A DNA stretch of 64,000 nt from Vulgatibacter incomptus (GTDB taxonomy: Bacteria; Myxococcota; Myxococcia; Myxococcales; Vulgatibacteraceae). Shown in pieces: positions 19,823 to 30,139 of the stretch (within the stretch, counting starts at the first letter, position 1; every line of letters starts with the position of its first letter). A program made the position numbers and the translations under genes. The notes beneath the pieces are model-generated. The model was not told the origin of the DNA and did no database searches. It saw only the letters and a program-made list of their open reading frames with translations. Where the stretch lies: assembly GCF_001263175.1 (NCBI RefSeq), contig NZ_CP012332.1:1110001-1174000 (forward strand), given 5' to 3'.

Positions 19823-20686
19823 GTGGAAGAGGCAGTCGCTCCAAAGCGCGGAAGAGGGGCCAAGGCCGCTGCGAACGCGGTGGACGGGGCCGATCCGTCT
19901 GCGGAGTTCGTCGCCGCGTCCCGCGCCTTCACCCTGAAGCTCCCCAGCTTCGAGGGGCCGCTCGACCTCCTGCTCCACCTGATCCGGGAGCACAAGCTCG
20001 ACGTCTTCGACATCCCCATCGCGTTCGTCACCGAGGAGTACCTCAAGTATCTGACCCAGATGCGGGAGCTCAACCTGGACATCGCCGGGGAGTTCCTCGT
20101 GATGGCGGCGACCCTCGCGCACATCAAGAGCCGGCTCCTGCTCCCGAAGCCCGAGACTCCGACGGAGGAGGGCGAGGAGGATCCTGGCGATCCGAGGGCC
20201 GATCTGGTGAGGCGGCTCCTCGAGTACCAGAAGTACCGCGCCGCCGCCGAGGACCTGGCCCGGCAGGATCTCCTGGGCCGGAACGTCTTCACCCGACAGG
20301 TCAGGCCGGAGGCGGTGGAGGTTCCGGAGGGCGAGCTGGGCCTGCGCGAGGTCTCGGTCATCAAGCTGATCGAGGCCCTCGACCGGGTGCTGAAGAACCT
20401 CAAGCCCGAGAAGCAGCACCAGGTCACGCTGGAGCGGGTCTCGATCGGCGACGCAATCGGTCGGCTGGCCGATCTTCTTCGCGACCGGGAGCAGATCCAG
20501 TTCTTCGAGCTCTTCGACGGGATGACCGAGCGGCACCAGGTGATCGCCACCTTCCTCGGCCTCCTCGAGATGGTCCGGCTCAAGCTCGTCCGCGTGATCC
20601 AGGAGGATCGCGAAGGCGACATCGCGATCGTCCGGACCGGCGCCCTGGGCGACGAGGGGATCGACGTCCGCGACGACTTCCGGTAG
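19823..20686 (+). CDS. scpA: segregation and condensation protein A
   Basis: ScpA is the kleisin subunit that bridges SMC heads in the bacterial condensin. The family N-terminus FEGPLDLLLHLIREHKLDV begins around residue 43 after a short basic/Ala-rich extension. The C-terminal winged-helix part is present (FFELFDGMTERHQVIATFLG). It is 287 aa from a GTG start. scpB follows, as usual. Confidence 0.93.
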   Translation: MEEAVAPKRGRGAKAAANAVDGADPSAEFVAASRAFTLKLPSFEGPLDLLLHLIREHKLDVFDIPIAFVTEEYLKYLTQMRELNLDIAGEFLVMAATLAHIKSRLLLPKPETPTEEGEEDPGDPRADLVRRLLEYQKYRAAAEDLARQDLLGRNVFTRQVRPEAVEVPEGELGLREVSVIKLIEALDRVLKNLKPEKQHQVTLERVSIGDAIGRLADLLRDREQIQFFELFDGMTERHQVIATFLGLLEMVRLKLVRVIQEDREGDIAIVRTGALGDEGIDVRDDFR

Positions 20687-20845
20687 AGGTCCCCCGCGCT
20701 CGGAGAGTCGGCCGAGAATCGGCGCCAGACGCCTCCGGCCTCTGGTAGTTTCCACCGGCGAACCATCGAGACGCCCGGAGGTCACCGGGCCCGCGGACGA
20801 GAGACCGCGGAAGTGTCCACCGGGCACGAGAGGGGAGGCCCTGCC

Positions 20846-22177
20846 TTGATCGACGATCGAACCACGCGGAAGGTGCGGGACGAGTCCCTCCTGGGCGATC
20901 CCGGTGTCGAGCCAGGCGTCGAGCCCGTCGATCAGCCGGCCGCCGCGCCCTACACCGACGAGGACGCCGCCGCCGTGGTGGACGCGGCCGCCGAGGCGGC
21001 AGCGGCGGCCGAGCTCGCCGAGAGCCTGCTCGCGGACGTCGAAGCCGACGCGTCGGCGGCGGGAAAGGCCCAGGCCGTCCCCGAGGAATCCCAGGACGAG
21101 CTGGCGACCCCTGCGGAGCTCGAGGCCGAGGCGGAGCGCCTCTTCGCCGAGGCCGATCGCCTCGCCGAGGGTCTCGGCGGCCTCGAGGGCCTCGAAGGAA
21201 TCGAAGGAATCGAGCCCGTCGAAGGCCTCGACGCGAACGAGATCGCAGAGGCGCTGGCCAGCTCAGAGGGGGAGGCCACGCCGGAGGAGCAGGCGCTCGC
21301 GCAGGTGGAGGAGGAGGCCGATCCGGACGGCGAGCTCGCGCCAGCGGACATCGAGGAGGTCGAGGACGACGGCGGCTCCCTGGAGAAGCTCGCCGCCAAG
21401 GCCCGCAGGCTCAGCGACGATCAGGCGCGGAACGCGATCCACTCGCTCCTCTTCGTTTCAGACAAGCCCATGGCGGTCGAGCAGCTCCGAGCCGCCACCG
21501 GCCTGGAACCGCGGCGGATCCGCGAGAGCCTCGAGGCCCTCGCCGGCACGCTGCGGGAGGGGATCTCCGGCGTGATCCTCTCCGAGGTCTCGGGCGGCTG
21601 GCAGCTCCGTACCGCTCCCGAGTCGGCCGACTTCGTCCGGCGCTTCCTCCAGATCAAGCCGAGGCGTCTCACCCGCGCAGCCCTCGAGACGCTGGCCATC
21701 GTGGCCTACCGCCAGCCCGTCACCCGGCCCGAGATCGAAGAGATCCGCGGCGTCGACTGCGGCGCGGTGGTCAAGGCCCTGCTCGACTGGAAGCTCCTCA
21801 AGATCCTCGGGAAGAAGGACGAGGTCGGCAGACCGCTCCTGTACGGAACGTCTCGGGAGTTCCTGGAGTTCTTCCAGATCAAGGACCTCGGCTCCCTTCC
21901 GACGCTTCGGGAGTTCCACGAGCTCAACGAGGAGAGCCGGCAGATCGTGCAGGAGGAGCTCGGCGAAGAGGCCGTTGCGGAGATCCCGGGCATCGTGGCC
22001 GAGCTGGCGGACCCTGCGTTCCTCGAGGCGGAGAAGGAGCGCGTGGCCAAGAGCGAGGCCGCCCTGGCCGATCTGGAGCAGGCCATGGCCGACGCGGAGG
22101 CGCGTTCGACCGAGGTGGCCGAGACCCTCGCGCCGCCCAAGGCCGCCGACGGCGGAACGGCGGACGAGCCCACGTAG
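20846..22177 (+). CDS. scpB: segregation and condensation protein B with long acidic N-terminus
   Basis: ScpB binds ScpA in the SMC complex. The conserved tandem winged-helix region runs from about residue 195 (AIHSLLFVSDKPMAVEQL) through LETLAIVAYRQPVTRPEIEE and KDEVGRPLLYGTSREFLEFF. Ahead of it is an unusual, roughly 190-residue Ala/Glu/Asp-rich acidic extension; most ScpB proteins lack this. The C-terminus is also extended and helical. I prefer TTG 20846 because GGGAGG lies eight bases upstream; a GTG at 20813 is the alternative and adds 11 residues. Confidence 0.88.
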   Translation: MIDDRTTRKVRDESLLGDPGVEPGVEPVDQPAAAPYTDEDAAAVVDAAAEAAAAAELAESLLADVEADASAAGKAQAVPEESQDELATPAELEAEAERLFAEADRLAEGLGGLEGLEGIEGIEPVEGLDANEIAEALASSEGEATPEEQALAQVEEEADPDGELAPADIEEVEDDGGSLEKLAAKARRLSDDQARNAIHSLLFVSDKPMAVEQLRAATGLEPRRIRESLEALAGTLREGISGVILSEVSGGWQLRTAPESADFVRRFLQIKPRRLTRAALETLAIVAYRQPVTRPEIEEIRGVDCGAVVKALLDWKLLKILGKKDEVGRPLLYGTSREFLEFFQIKDLGSLPTLREFHELNEESRQIVQEELGEEAVAEIPGIVAELADPAFLEAEKERVAKSEAALADLEQAMADAEARSTEVAETLAPPKAADGGTADEPT

Positions 22178-22281
22178 TTTTCAAGCGCGCGAGCCTGTTG
22201 TAGGAACGGCGCGCTTTCGCGCTGCCAGGAGACGGCGTTGCTGAAACGCTCTCCCGGGTGCGAGCAGAGAAGAGGATTGAG

Positions 22282-23607
22282 ATGGCTGAAGAGCGGCTGC
22301 AGAAAATTTTGTCGCGGGCGGGTGTCGCGTCGCGGCGCGCGGCCGAGGAGCTGATCCTGGACGGGCGGGTCCAGGTGAACGGCGAGACGATTCGGGAGCT
22401 CGGCACCCGCGCCGACCCGGCCAAGGACGTGATCCGGGTCGACAAGGCCGTGATCGCAGAGCCGGACGACCTGGTCCACTTCGTCCTCTACAAGCCGGAG
22501 CGCGTGGTCACGACCCTCTCCGACCCGGAGGGGCGCACGTCGGTCGGCGATCTCCTCCGGCGGGCCAAGGCGCGGGTCTACCCCGTTGGGCGGCTGGACT
22601 ACGACGCCGAGGGCACCTTGCTCCTCACCAACGACGGGGAGCTGGCACACAAGCTCACCCACCCTCGCTGGGGCGCAAAGCGCACCTACCTCGCCAAGGT
22701 CAAGGGCGAGCCCGCCGAGGCGGTCCTCCAGCAGATGCGCGACGGAGTTCGCCTCGAGGACGGGATGGCGCGGGCCCTGGAGGCCACCTTCGAGAAGCGG
22801 ACCCCGCGGAACACGTGGATCCGGCTTGTGCTCGTCGAGGGGCGTCATCACCTCGTGAAGCGGCTCTGCGAGGCCGTGGGGCATCCGGTGGTGCGCCTCT
22901 TCCGCAGCGACTACGCCGGCGTCGGGGTGCAGGGCATGCAGCCCGGCGAGCTCCGCCCGCTCACGACCCAGGAGCTAAACGGTCTGAGGCGCGCGGTCGC
23001 CGAGGAGGCGCCGTTGCCCGCGGGTGGCAGGCCCCGCCGTCGCACGGCCCGCACCCAGGTCGCGGTCCGCGATCCGATCTACGGTGTCGCCCGGCCGGGG
23101 GCCTCGTCTCCCCAGCCCAGGCGCTCCACCAGCCGGGCGGCTCCTGCCGGGCCGCGTGGGTCCTTTGCCCCCTCGGGCCGAGCGGCTCCTGCCGGGCCGC
23201 GTGGGTCCTTTGCCCCGTCGGGCCGGGCGGCTCCTGCCGGGCCGCGTGGGTCCTTTGCCCCGTCGGGCCGACCGGCTCCTGCCGGGCCGCGTGGGTCCTT
23301 TGCTCCGTCGGGCCGAGCGGCTCCTGCCGGGCCGCGTGGGTCCTTCGCCCCGTCGGGCCGAGCGGCGCTTGTCGGGCCGCGTGGGTCCTTTGCCCCGTCG
23401 GGCCGAGCGGCTCCTGCCGGACCGCGTGAGTCCGCTGCTCCGTCGAGCCGTGGGGCTCCCTCTGGGGGGCGCGGATTTGGTGCCACGGCCAAGCCCACCG
23501 GCTTCCGGGCGGGCCCGGGGAGGGCGCCCTCGGCTTCCGGGCGCAAACCGTCCGCCGGCAAGCCGTCCTCGTCCGCGCGCGGACCGCGAGCGCCTCGAGG
23601 ACGCTGA
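22282..23607 (+). CDS. rluB: rRNA pseudouridine synthase, RluB type, with repeat tail
   Basis: Members of this family convert a specific uridine of 23S rRNA to pseudouridine. An S4 RNA-binding domain (LQKILSRAGVASRRAAEELI) is followed by the catalytic domain with GRLDYDAEGTLLLTNDG, whose Asp is the nucleophile. From about residue 286 the protein carries seven 15-residue repeats AAPAGPRGSFAPSGR, encoded by a 45-bp minisatellite, then a basic disordered tail. Start ATG 22282 follows AGAGGA. RluB, RluE and RluF are hard to separate; the scpA-scpB-rluB order favours RluB. Confidence 0.92.
   Translation: MAEERLQKILSRAGVASRRAAEELILDGRVQVNGETIRELGTRADPAKDVIRVDKAVIAEPDDLVHFVLYKPERVVTTLSDPEGRTSVGDLLRRAKARVYPVGRLDYDAEGTLLLTNDGELAHKLTHPRWGAKRTYLAKVKGEPAEAVLQQMRDGVRLEDGMARALEATFEKRTPRNTWIRLVLVEGRHHLVKRLCEAVGHPVVRLFRSDYAGVGVQGMQPGELRPLTTQELNGLRRAVAEEAPLPAGGRPRRRTARTQVAVRDPIYGVARPGASSPQPRRSTSRAAPAGPRGSFAPSGRAAPAGPRGSFAPSGRAAPAGPRGSFAPSGRPAPAGPRGSFAPSGRAAPAGPRGSFAPSGRAALVGPRGSFAPSGRAAPAGPRESAAPSSRGAPSGGRGFGATAKPTGFRAGPGRAPSASGRKPSAGKPSSSARGPRAPRGR
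23137..23451 (+). repeat. 45-bp minisatellite inside rluB
   Basis: There are seven head-to-tail in-frame units of 45 bp. Most units differ at only a few bases; units 4, 6 and 7 carry coding changes (PAPAG, AALVG, ESAAPSS). A partial eighth unit follows. Because 45 is divisible by three, copy-number change keeps the frame. Confidence 0.9.
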
Positions 23608-23645
23608 AACCCACGGCGAGCGGCAGGGCGGAAGCGCTTCCGCGT

Positions 23646-23675
23646 TTGACCTACGGTGAAGTGGGGACATAGATT
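23646..23675 (+). promoter_or_regulatory. candidate promoter, possibly giving a leaderless mRNA
   Basis: TTGACC (23646-23651), an 18-base spacer and TAGATT (23670-23675) end only eight bases before the GTG start at 23684, and no Shine-Dalgarno sequence is visible. Transcription from it would begin at or next to the start codon. Confidence 0.45.
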
Positions 23676-23683
23676 TCCACTTC

Positions 23684-25348
23684 GTGCATCTTTTCGAGAA
23701 GCCACGGCCGGGATTCGCCGGCGCACTCGTCGCCACGCTGGCGATCGCGTTCTCCCCGGGGTGCAGCCGGGATCGCGCCCGCATGCTGTCCGACCTCGAA
23801 TCTCCCATGGTCAAGGTGCGGGTCGAAGCGCTCGATCTCCTGGCCGAGCGCGGAACCGAGGCGGACCTCCCCGCCCTCGGCAAGGCGGCCCGCGACCCGG
23901 CGCCCGAGGTCCGCAGGGCCGCGGCTCTCGCGATCGGCCGCCGGCAGGCGTCGGCCGCGAGCGATCTCCTCGGAGAGCTGTTGGCCGATCCCGACGGCAC
24001 CGTGCAGGCGATGGCCGTTGCGGGCCTCGCCAGGGCAAAGGGGCCCAAGGCCCGCGCCCACCTCCTGGCCGCCTACGGACGCCGTCCTCCCGAGGTTCGC
24101 GCCGCGATCCTGGCTGCCCTCGAAGGCAAGGGAATGTCCGCTGCCGAAGTGATCCACGCCGAGGCGGAGCGGATCTGGTCCCGGAACTTCGAGGCCCTCA
24201 GGCGCGGCGGTCCCGGGGAGCGGGTAGGCGCTGCCGAAGAGCTCGGCCGGTCCGGCCGGCCGGCGGTGGTGCGGCTCCTCGGCCCGATCCTCGCCGACGA
24301 CTCCGCGATGGTCGCCGCCGGGGCCGCCCGTGGCCTCGGCATGGCCGGCGATCCGGCAGCGGTCCCGCTCCTCCTCGCCCTCCTTCAGGATCAATCGCCG
24401 CCGGTGCGGGAGTCGGCCGTGAGCGCTCTCGGGAGGCTGGCGGATCCTGCGGCCCTGGAGGCCCTCGCCGAGCTGGCGCGCTCCCGGACGCACATCGCCT
24501 CGGTCGCCTCCCAGGCGCTGGTTCGAATCCCCGGCTCGGGCGACTCCTCCTGCGCCGCGGCCCTCGTCTCCTCGAGTCCCGAAGACGCAGCGCTCCTCGC
24601 CTCCCATGCCCGCGCCGAGGGCGCGGTGTGCGACCCGGCGCCCCTCGCCGTCGTGATCGCGAAGGGTGGGGCCGCGGCCGTGCCCGCGATCGCGGTCGCG
24701 CGGGAGCTCGGGGCGAGGCAGCTCGTGCCGTCGATCCTCGCGCTCGCCCAGGACGGGAAGGAAGACCTTCCGACCCGCCTGGCCGCAATCGAGGGGGTGG
24801 GCGCCCTGGGCGACGAAAAGGACCGCCAGGCGCTGCGCCCGATCGCTGCGGCCGAAGTCGACGTGGCGCCGGGCGAAGGGGTCGATCCCTCCCCGGCGGC
24901 GGGGGACGACGGCTCCGCTCCGACGGGCGGCGGCGCTGCAGGTGTGGTCCCGGTCGACGGACGGCTGGACGACCTTCTTCGGAAGGTCGGGGCGAATCGG
25001 AGCGCCGCAGCACAGGAGCGTGGGGACGACGGATCCGCTGCAGCGGAGCTTCGCTCGGCCGGAGAGCGGCTGCGCGCCGCAGCGCTCCGCGCGATCGAGG
25101 GAGCGCCGGGCACCACCCCGGCGCGCGTCTCCCAGGCTGCGACTCAGCCTGCCAACGCGCGCGCCCGGCTCTTCGATGAACGGCCCGAGGCTCGGAGCGG
25201 CGCGGCTCGGCGGCTGGCGGAGACGCCGGATCAGGAGGCCCGCCGGATGCTCGCCGCCCTCGCTGCGGAGGACTACTACCGCGAGGTTCGCGTGGCGGCT
25301 GCCGCCGCCCTCGAGAAGCTCGGGCCGGAGCCGGCGGCCGCACCCTGA
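23684..25348 (+). CDS. HEAT-repeat lipoprotein
   Basis: This 554-residue protein has a lipoprotein-like signal (LVATLAIAFSPGCSRD). It then has many HEAT/PBS-lyase-type helical repeats, recognisable by phrases such as DLPALGKAARDPAPEVRRAA and LLLALLQDQSPPVRESAVSA. HEAT solenoids are protein-protein scaffolds. A less regular Ala/Asp-rich insert separates a final repeat near the C-terminus (EVRVAAAAALEKLG). The GTG start has no clear ribosome site; see the promoter just upstream. Specific function unknown. Confidence 0.82.
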   Translation: MHLFEKPRPGFAGALVATLAIAFSPGCSRDRARMLSDLESPMVKVRVEALDLLAERGTEADLPALGKAARDPAPEVRRAAALAIGRRQASAASDLLGELLADPDGTVQAMAVAGLARAKGPKARAHLLAAYGRRPPEVRAAILAALEGKGMSAAEVIHAEAERIWSRNFEALRRGGPGERVGAAEELGRSGRPAVVRLLGPILADDSAMVAAGAARGLGMAGDPAAVPLLLALLQDQSPPVRESAVSALGRLADPAALEALAELARSRTHIASVASQALVRIPGSGDSSCAAALVSSSPEDAALLASHARAEGAVCDPAPLAVVIAKGGAAAVPAIAVARELGARQLVPSILALAQDGKEDLPTRLAAIEGVGALGDEKDRQALRPIAAAEVDVAPGEGVDPSPAAGDDGSAPTGGGAAGVVPVDGRLDDLLRKVGANRSAAAQERGDDGSAAAELRSAGERLRAAALRAIEGAPGTTPARVSQAATQPANARARLFDERPEARSGAARRLAETPDQEARRMLAALAAEDYYREVRVAAAAALEKLGPEPAAAP

Positions 25349-25427
25349 TCGAAGCCTCGTGGTCCGGTGCCGACCGAATGGGGGCGCGGAACCGCGCCGT
25401 GTGAGCGCCGCAGCCCGATCTCAAAAA

Positions 25428-25456
25428 AAGCGCCGGACCCTAGGGATCCGGCGCTT
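25428..25456 (-). terminator. rho-independent terminator
   Basis: AAGCGCCGGA and TCCGGCGCTT form a 10-bp perfect stem. On the minus strand it is followed by seven T residues, so it ends the metallophosphoesterase transcript; it can also stop plus-strand reading from the HEAT gene. Confidence 0.88.
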
Positions 25457-25504
25457 CGTTGCGTTCCAGGAACGCCTTTGCGGGCCCAGCTCGGCCCGTG
25501 CGCG

Positions 25505-26668
25505 CTACTCGGCCTGGGCCGAGGGGGCGCTCGCCGGGATCAGCTTCGCGGCCTGGGCCTTCTCCGCGTCGGTGAGCTTGGCGGCGCGGAAGATCCTGTA
25601 GCTGGCCTGCTTTCCCTGGATCGTGAGCACGGCCGCCGAGCCGGTGCTGGTGGAGCTGTCGTTCATCGTCCACTCGATGGAGTCGGCGGCGCCGGGGTTG
25701 AGGTAGAGGGTCGGGCTGGCCGCGCCCTCGGCGACGACGGTCTTGCCGGCCAGGTCGGCGATCGCAGTGCCACCGGCCTCCTTCACGTTGGCGAAGATGC
25801 CGAAGGGGATCGACGCCTGCCCGATCACCTCGTTGAGGTTCGCATCGCCGATGTGCTCCTTGTCCGGCGCGATCACGTCGAGCGCGTGCTCGGTCTCGCC
25901 CTTCGGCTGGCCGTGGGCCACGAGGAGCACGGGATCGTTCGCCTCCGCGGCGAGCTTCGCGAGGGCCGCCACATCGCGCTTGAAGTACTGGCAGCCCGCG
26001 GCTCCCTCCTGATGGATGTAGCGGGGGTCGTGGTAGCCGGGGAGGGTGACGAGGTCCACGCCGTGGAGGTCCACGTACCGGACGCGGTTTCCGTTCAGCA
26101 CGTTCGGGTGGTTCTTGTGCACGGCGTTCATCGCGTCCGTGAAGTCGGTGGTGCGCTCGCGATTTCCCGCGATGACGAGCACGGGAAGGCCGCTGTCGGC
26201 CACCGCGGCGAGCACGGTCTCGATGGTGGCGCGATCCTCGCCGCTGTAGCCCGCGACGACGATCATCTCGGCGCCGGCGTCCTTGAAGAAGGCGAGGTAG
26301 CGCTTCACGTTGAAGAGGTTCTCACCCGAGGCCTCGTTCAGGTTCGCGAGGACGCCGATGGTCCGCTTCGGTTCCGCCTCGCGGTCGCCCTTTACGGTGA
26401 GCTTGTATCCGTTCCGCTCGTAGGACTTGCCGGCGATGGTGACGACCTCCGGCACACCGGTGTCGATCGGTCCGACGCAATCGGGCGAGCTCACGCCTTG
26501 TGCGCTGGGCGTGGACGCGTCGGCGCGCTTCTCGGCGGCCGCCTTCGCTGCGGCCTCGGCGGTGTTCGAGGCCGCCGGAGCGGGCGCCTCGGGAGCCTTG
26601 CTCTCTTTGCAGCCAGTGAGCAGGGAGGCCGTGATTCCGCACACGACCGGGAGCACACGCAGGTTCAT
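25505..26668 (-). CDS. metallophosphoesterase-like lipoprotein
   Basis: This 387-residue lipoprotein has the signal MNLRVLPVVCGITASLLTGC. An Ala-rich linker leads into a calcineurin-like domain. The recognisable remnants are a GNRE motif in VLVIAGNRERTT and a later His motif LLVAHGQPKG; the first metal site (D-x-H) is not obvious, so catalysis is uncertain. ATG 26668 has AAGGGG upstream; the in-frame sequence above it has no family character. A good promoter lies just upstream and a strong terminator downstream, so the gene is monocistronic. Confidence 0.8.
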   Translation of the reverse strand: MNLRVLPVVCGITASLLTGCKESKAPEAPAPAASNTAEAAAKAAAEKRADASTPSAQGVSSPDCVGPIDTGVPEVVTIAGKSYERNGYKLTVKGDREAEPKRTIGVLANLNEASGENLFNVKRYLAFFKDAGAEMIVVAGYSGEDRATIETVLAAVADSGLPVLVIAGNRERTTDFTDAMNAVHKNHPNVLNGNRVRYVDLHGVDLVTLPGYHDPRYIHQEGAAGCQYFKRDVAALAKLAAEANDPVLLVAHGQPKGETEHALDVIAPDKEHIGDANLNEVIGQASIPFGIFANVKEAGGTAIADLAGKTVVAEGAASPTLYLNPGAADSIEWTMNDSSTSTGSAAVLTIQGKQASYRIFRAAKLTDAEKAQAAKLIPASAPSAQAE

Positions 26669-26716
26669 TTGCAACCCCTTGAAAAGGAAGGAAGTTCGGG
26701 AATCGGAACGGCCCGG

Positions 26717-26746
26717 AGTATAGGAGCGCCCCCGCTCGGGGAGCAA
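26717..26746 (-). promoter_or_regulatory. sigma-70 promoter for the metallophosphoesterase gene
   Basis: On the minus strand, TTGCTC (26741-26746), an 18-base spacer and TATACT (26717-26722) lie about 50 bases upstream of the ATG at 26668. Confidence 0.6.
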
Positions 26747-26825
26747 GCGGGCTTTCCGCTGGCCGGCAGGCCGCGCAACCGACGGGGAGGCGGGCCCCGG
26801 AGCGCCCGCAAGTCCGTGGGATTCT

Positions 26826-26851
26826 TGACATCTTTTGGCGAGCTGATGTCA
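26826..26851. promoter_or_regulatory. TGACATC/GATGTCA inverted repeat in a long intergenic region
   Basis: TGACATC (26826-26832) and GATGTCA (26845-26851) form a perfect inverted repeat with a 12-base centre. A third TGACATC lies at 26906-26912. The first half-site overlaps a TTGACA that could be a -35 for the rightward gene at 27129. The rest of the 460-base region 26669-27128 shows no convincing gene. It could be a dimeric-regulator operator; this is inference. Confidence 0.35.
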
Positions 26852-27128
26852 GATCGCTCCCAGGGAAGGCGTCGAGGAGCGGCTGGCGCAACTCGGCCCG
26901 AACCCTGACATCGAAGTCGTAGGTAGCGGCAGGTCGGCAGGCTGCTCAGGGCGTTTTCGGTGGGCAGAAACGCCTCGTCCGGGCAGTTCGACGAGGTGGC
27001 AGCAGAGACGGTGAGGCTGGCTTGGAGTTTGCAGCCTTTGGACAACGACGGTCGGGTTGGCGGTAGTCTGGAGTGGGCCGGGGAAGGTCGCAGTTCCAAT
27101 GGACGAAGGCTGGCCGAAGGAGGGTCGA

Positions 27129-28767
<1,639 letters not shown>

Positions 28768-28770
28768 CAG

Positions 28771-28943
28771 TCAGAGCTCGTGAAGAAATTCACGAGCTCT
28801 CGCGAGCCGGAGGCGAGCAAACGTAAAGAGGCGCCCTCGCGCACGCGGAGCCGTAGGCGGAGCAACGGTAAGGCGCTATCGCGCGTAGCGCGAGCTGAAG
28901 AAGTCGGGCCCGCTTCCGCGGGGCCGACTTCTTCACGCGCTCA
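28771..28943. repeat. palindromic intergenic element, copy C
   Basis: This 173-bp copy lies between the convergent eno and sigma-factor genes. The left end has GAGCTCGTGAAGAA and a perfect local hairpin GAGCTCGTGAA/TTCACGAGCTC. The module GCGAGCCGGAGGCGAGCAAACG appears at the left and a related GGAGCCGTAGGCGGAGCAACGG in the middle. The right part is a long hairpin, GAAGAAGTCGGGCCCGC against GCGGGGCCGACTTCTTC. The last three bases (TCA, 28941-28943) are the stop codon of the minus-strand sigma gene, so here too the element end supplies a gene end. Confidence 0.88.
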
Positions 28944-29849
28944 GATTCCCGCCACCGACGCCGAGGTGATCGGCCCGACGCCCTCGGGCTCGATGTCGTC
29001 CATGAGCTCGACGAGCTCGTGCTTCAGCTTGTCCTTCGCCCGGATCTCGAGCTGGCGCGCCCGCTCCCGGGAGAAGCCGAAGTGCTCGCCGAGCTCCTTG
29101 AGCGTCATCGGCTTGTCGCTCATCACGCGCTTCTCGATGATGAAGCGCTCCCGCGGATCCAGGCGCATCAGCGCCTGCTCCACGCGGCTGGTGATGATCT
29201 CGCGCTCCTCCGCGTCGGCGAGCTCCGAGTCCTGGCCGGCCCCGGCAGCCGGCACGAAGTCCACGTGGGAGTTCCCGCCGTCCTCGCCCATCGGCGCGTC
29301 GAGGGAGAGGTCGCGGCCCTCCATGCGCTGGGTCATCTCCAGGACCTCGGTCGGCTTGACCCGGAGCTTCTTGGCGATCTTCCTGGCGTCCTGTGAGTCC
29401 TCGGTGCCCTGCAGCTTCTCGATCTCCCGCTTCGTGCGGGCGAGGGAGAAGAAGAGCTTCCTCTGGGCCTGGGTGGTCCCCAGTTTCACCAGCGACCAGG
29501 ACTTCAGGATGTAGTTCTGGATGTAGGCGCGGATCCACCACACCGCGTACGAGATCAGCCGGATCCCCTTGTCGGGATCGAACTTCTGCACGGCCTTCAT
29601 GAGGCCGATGTTCCCCTCCTGGATCAGGTCCGCCATCTTGATCCCGTAGGACCGGTACTCGTACGAGACCTTGACCACGAAGCGGAGGTTGGCGGTCACC
29701 AGGCGATCCGCCGACCGTTCGTCGTTCTCGCTCCGGTACTTGCGGGCCAGCGCCTGCTCTTCCTCCTGGGTGAGGAGCGGGTACTGGTTGATCTCCGAGA
29801 GGTACATCGCGAGGGAACCCGCGGATGCCGGGAGGGTCGAGAGTCGCAT
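28941..29849 (-). CDS. RNA polymerase sigma-32 family factor (RpoH-like)
   Basis: This 302-residue group-2/3 sigma factor begins [20 protein letters not shown]. Region 2 is clear ([54 protein letters not shown]). The RpoH-box-like segment [16 protein letters not shown] follows, and region 4.2 is [20 protein letters not shown]. Myxobacteria have several paralogues of this type (for example the SigB and SigC developmental factors), so heat shock is not the only possible role. ATG 29849 has GGAG seven bases upstream; the longer frame above it is not conserved-looking. Confidence 0.88.
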   Translation of the reverse strand: MRLSTLPASAGSLAMYLSEINQYPLLTQEEEQALARKYRSENDERSADRLVTANLRFVVKVSYEYRSYGIKMADLIQEGNIGLMKAVQKFDPDKGIRLISYAVWWIRAYIQNYILKSWSLVKLGTTQAQRKLFFSLARTKREIEKLQGTEDSQDARKIAKKLRVKPTEVLEMTQRMEGRDLSLDAPMGEDGGNSHVDFVPAAGAGQDSELADAEEREIITSRVEQALMRLDPRERFIIEKRVMSDKPMTLKELGEHFGFSRERARQLEIRAKDKLKHELVELMDDIEPEGVGPITSASVAGI

Positions 29850-30071
29850 GAGGTTTCTCCGTTCGAGTCCGGTTGCCTGTCTCGTTCCGCTTCGCGGGCG
29901 GTTGCCGAGCTGCGTTGCCTTTCTCCTGCGAATGGGGTGCCACGCCCATCTGCCTCCGACGCTCGGAAAGTCGCCTACATGCGTCGTCCGAGTCCTTACA
30001 TGAGGGTTCCTCAACCGGTAAGGATTACAGCCCCCCGCTGCAAGGGCGCCAAAACGGGAAAGGTCGGGCTG

Positions 30072-30111
30072 AAAAAAATTCCGGGTCAGGATCAACGATC
30101 CCGACCCGGAA
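30072..30111 (-). terminator. rho-independent terminator of the CBS gene
   Basis: TTCCGGGTCAGGATC and GATCCCGACCCGGAA (30079-30111) form a long stem with one internal mismatch. On the minus strand it is followed by seven T residues (30072-30078). It lies 29 bases past the stop codon at 30140. Confidence 0.88.
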
Positions 30112-30139
30112 CCCGGATTGCCGGAAAAATTTTCAGGCG

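Noticed and set aside
23137-23451. CRISPR array
   Set aside because: Repeats are head-to-tail without unique spacers, in frame inside rluB, so this is a coding minisatellite.
28780-29514. Plus-strand frame opposite the sigma-factor gene, starting in repeat copy C
   Set aside because: Its first part is repeat-element sequence and the rest is antisense to a clear sigma factor.
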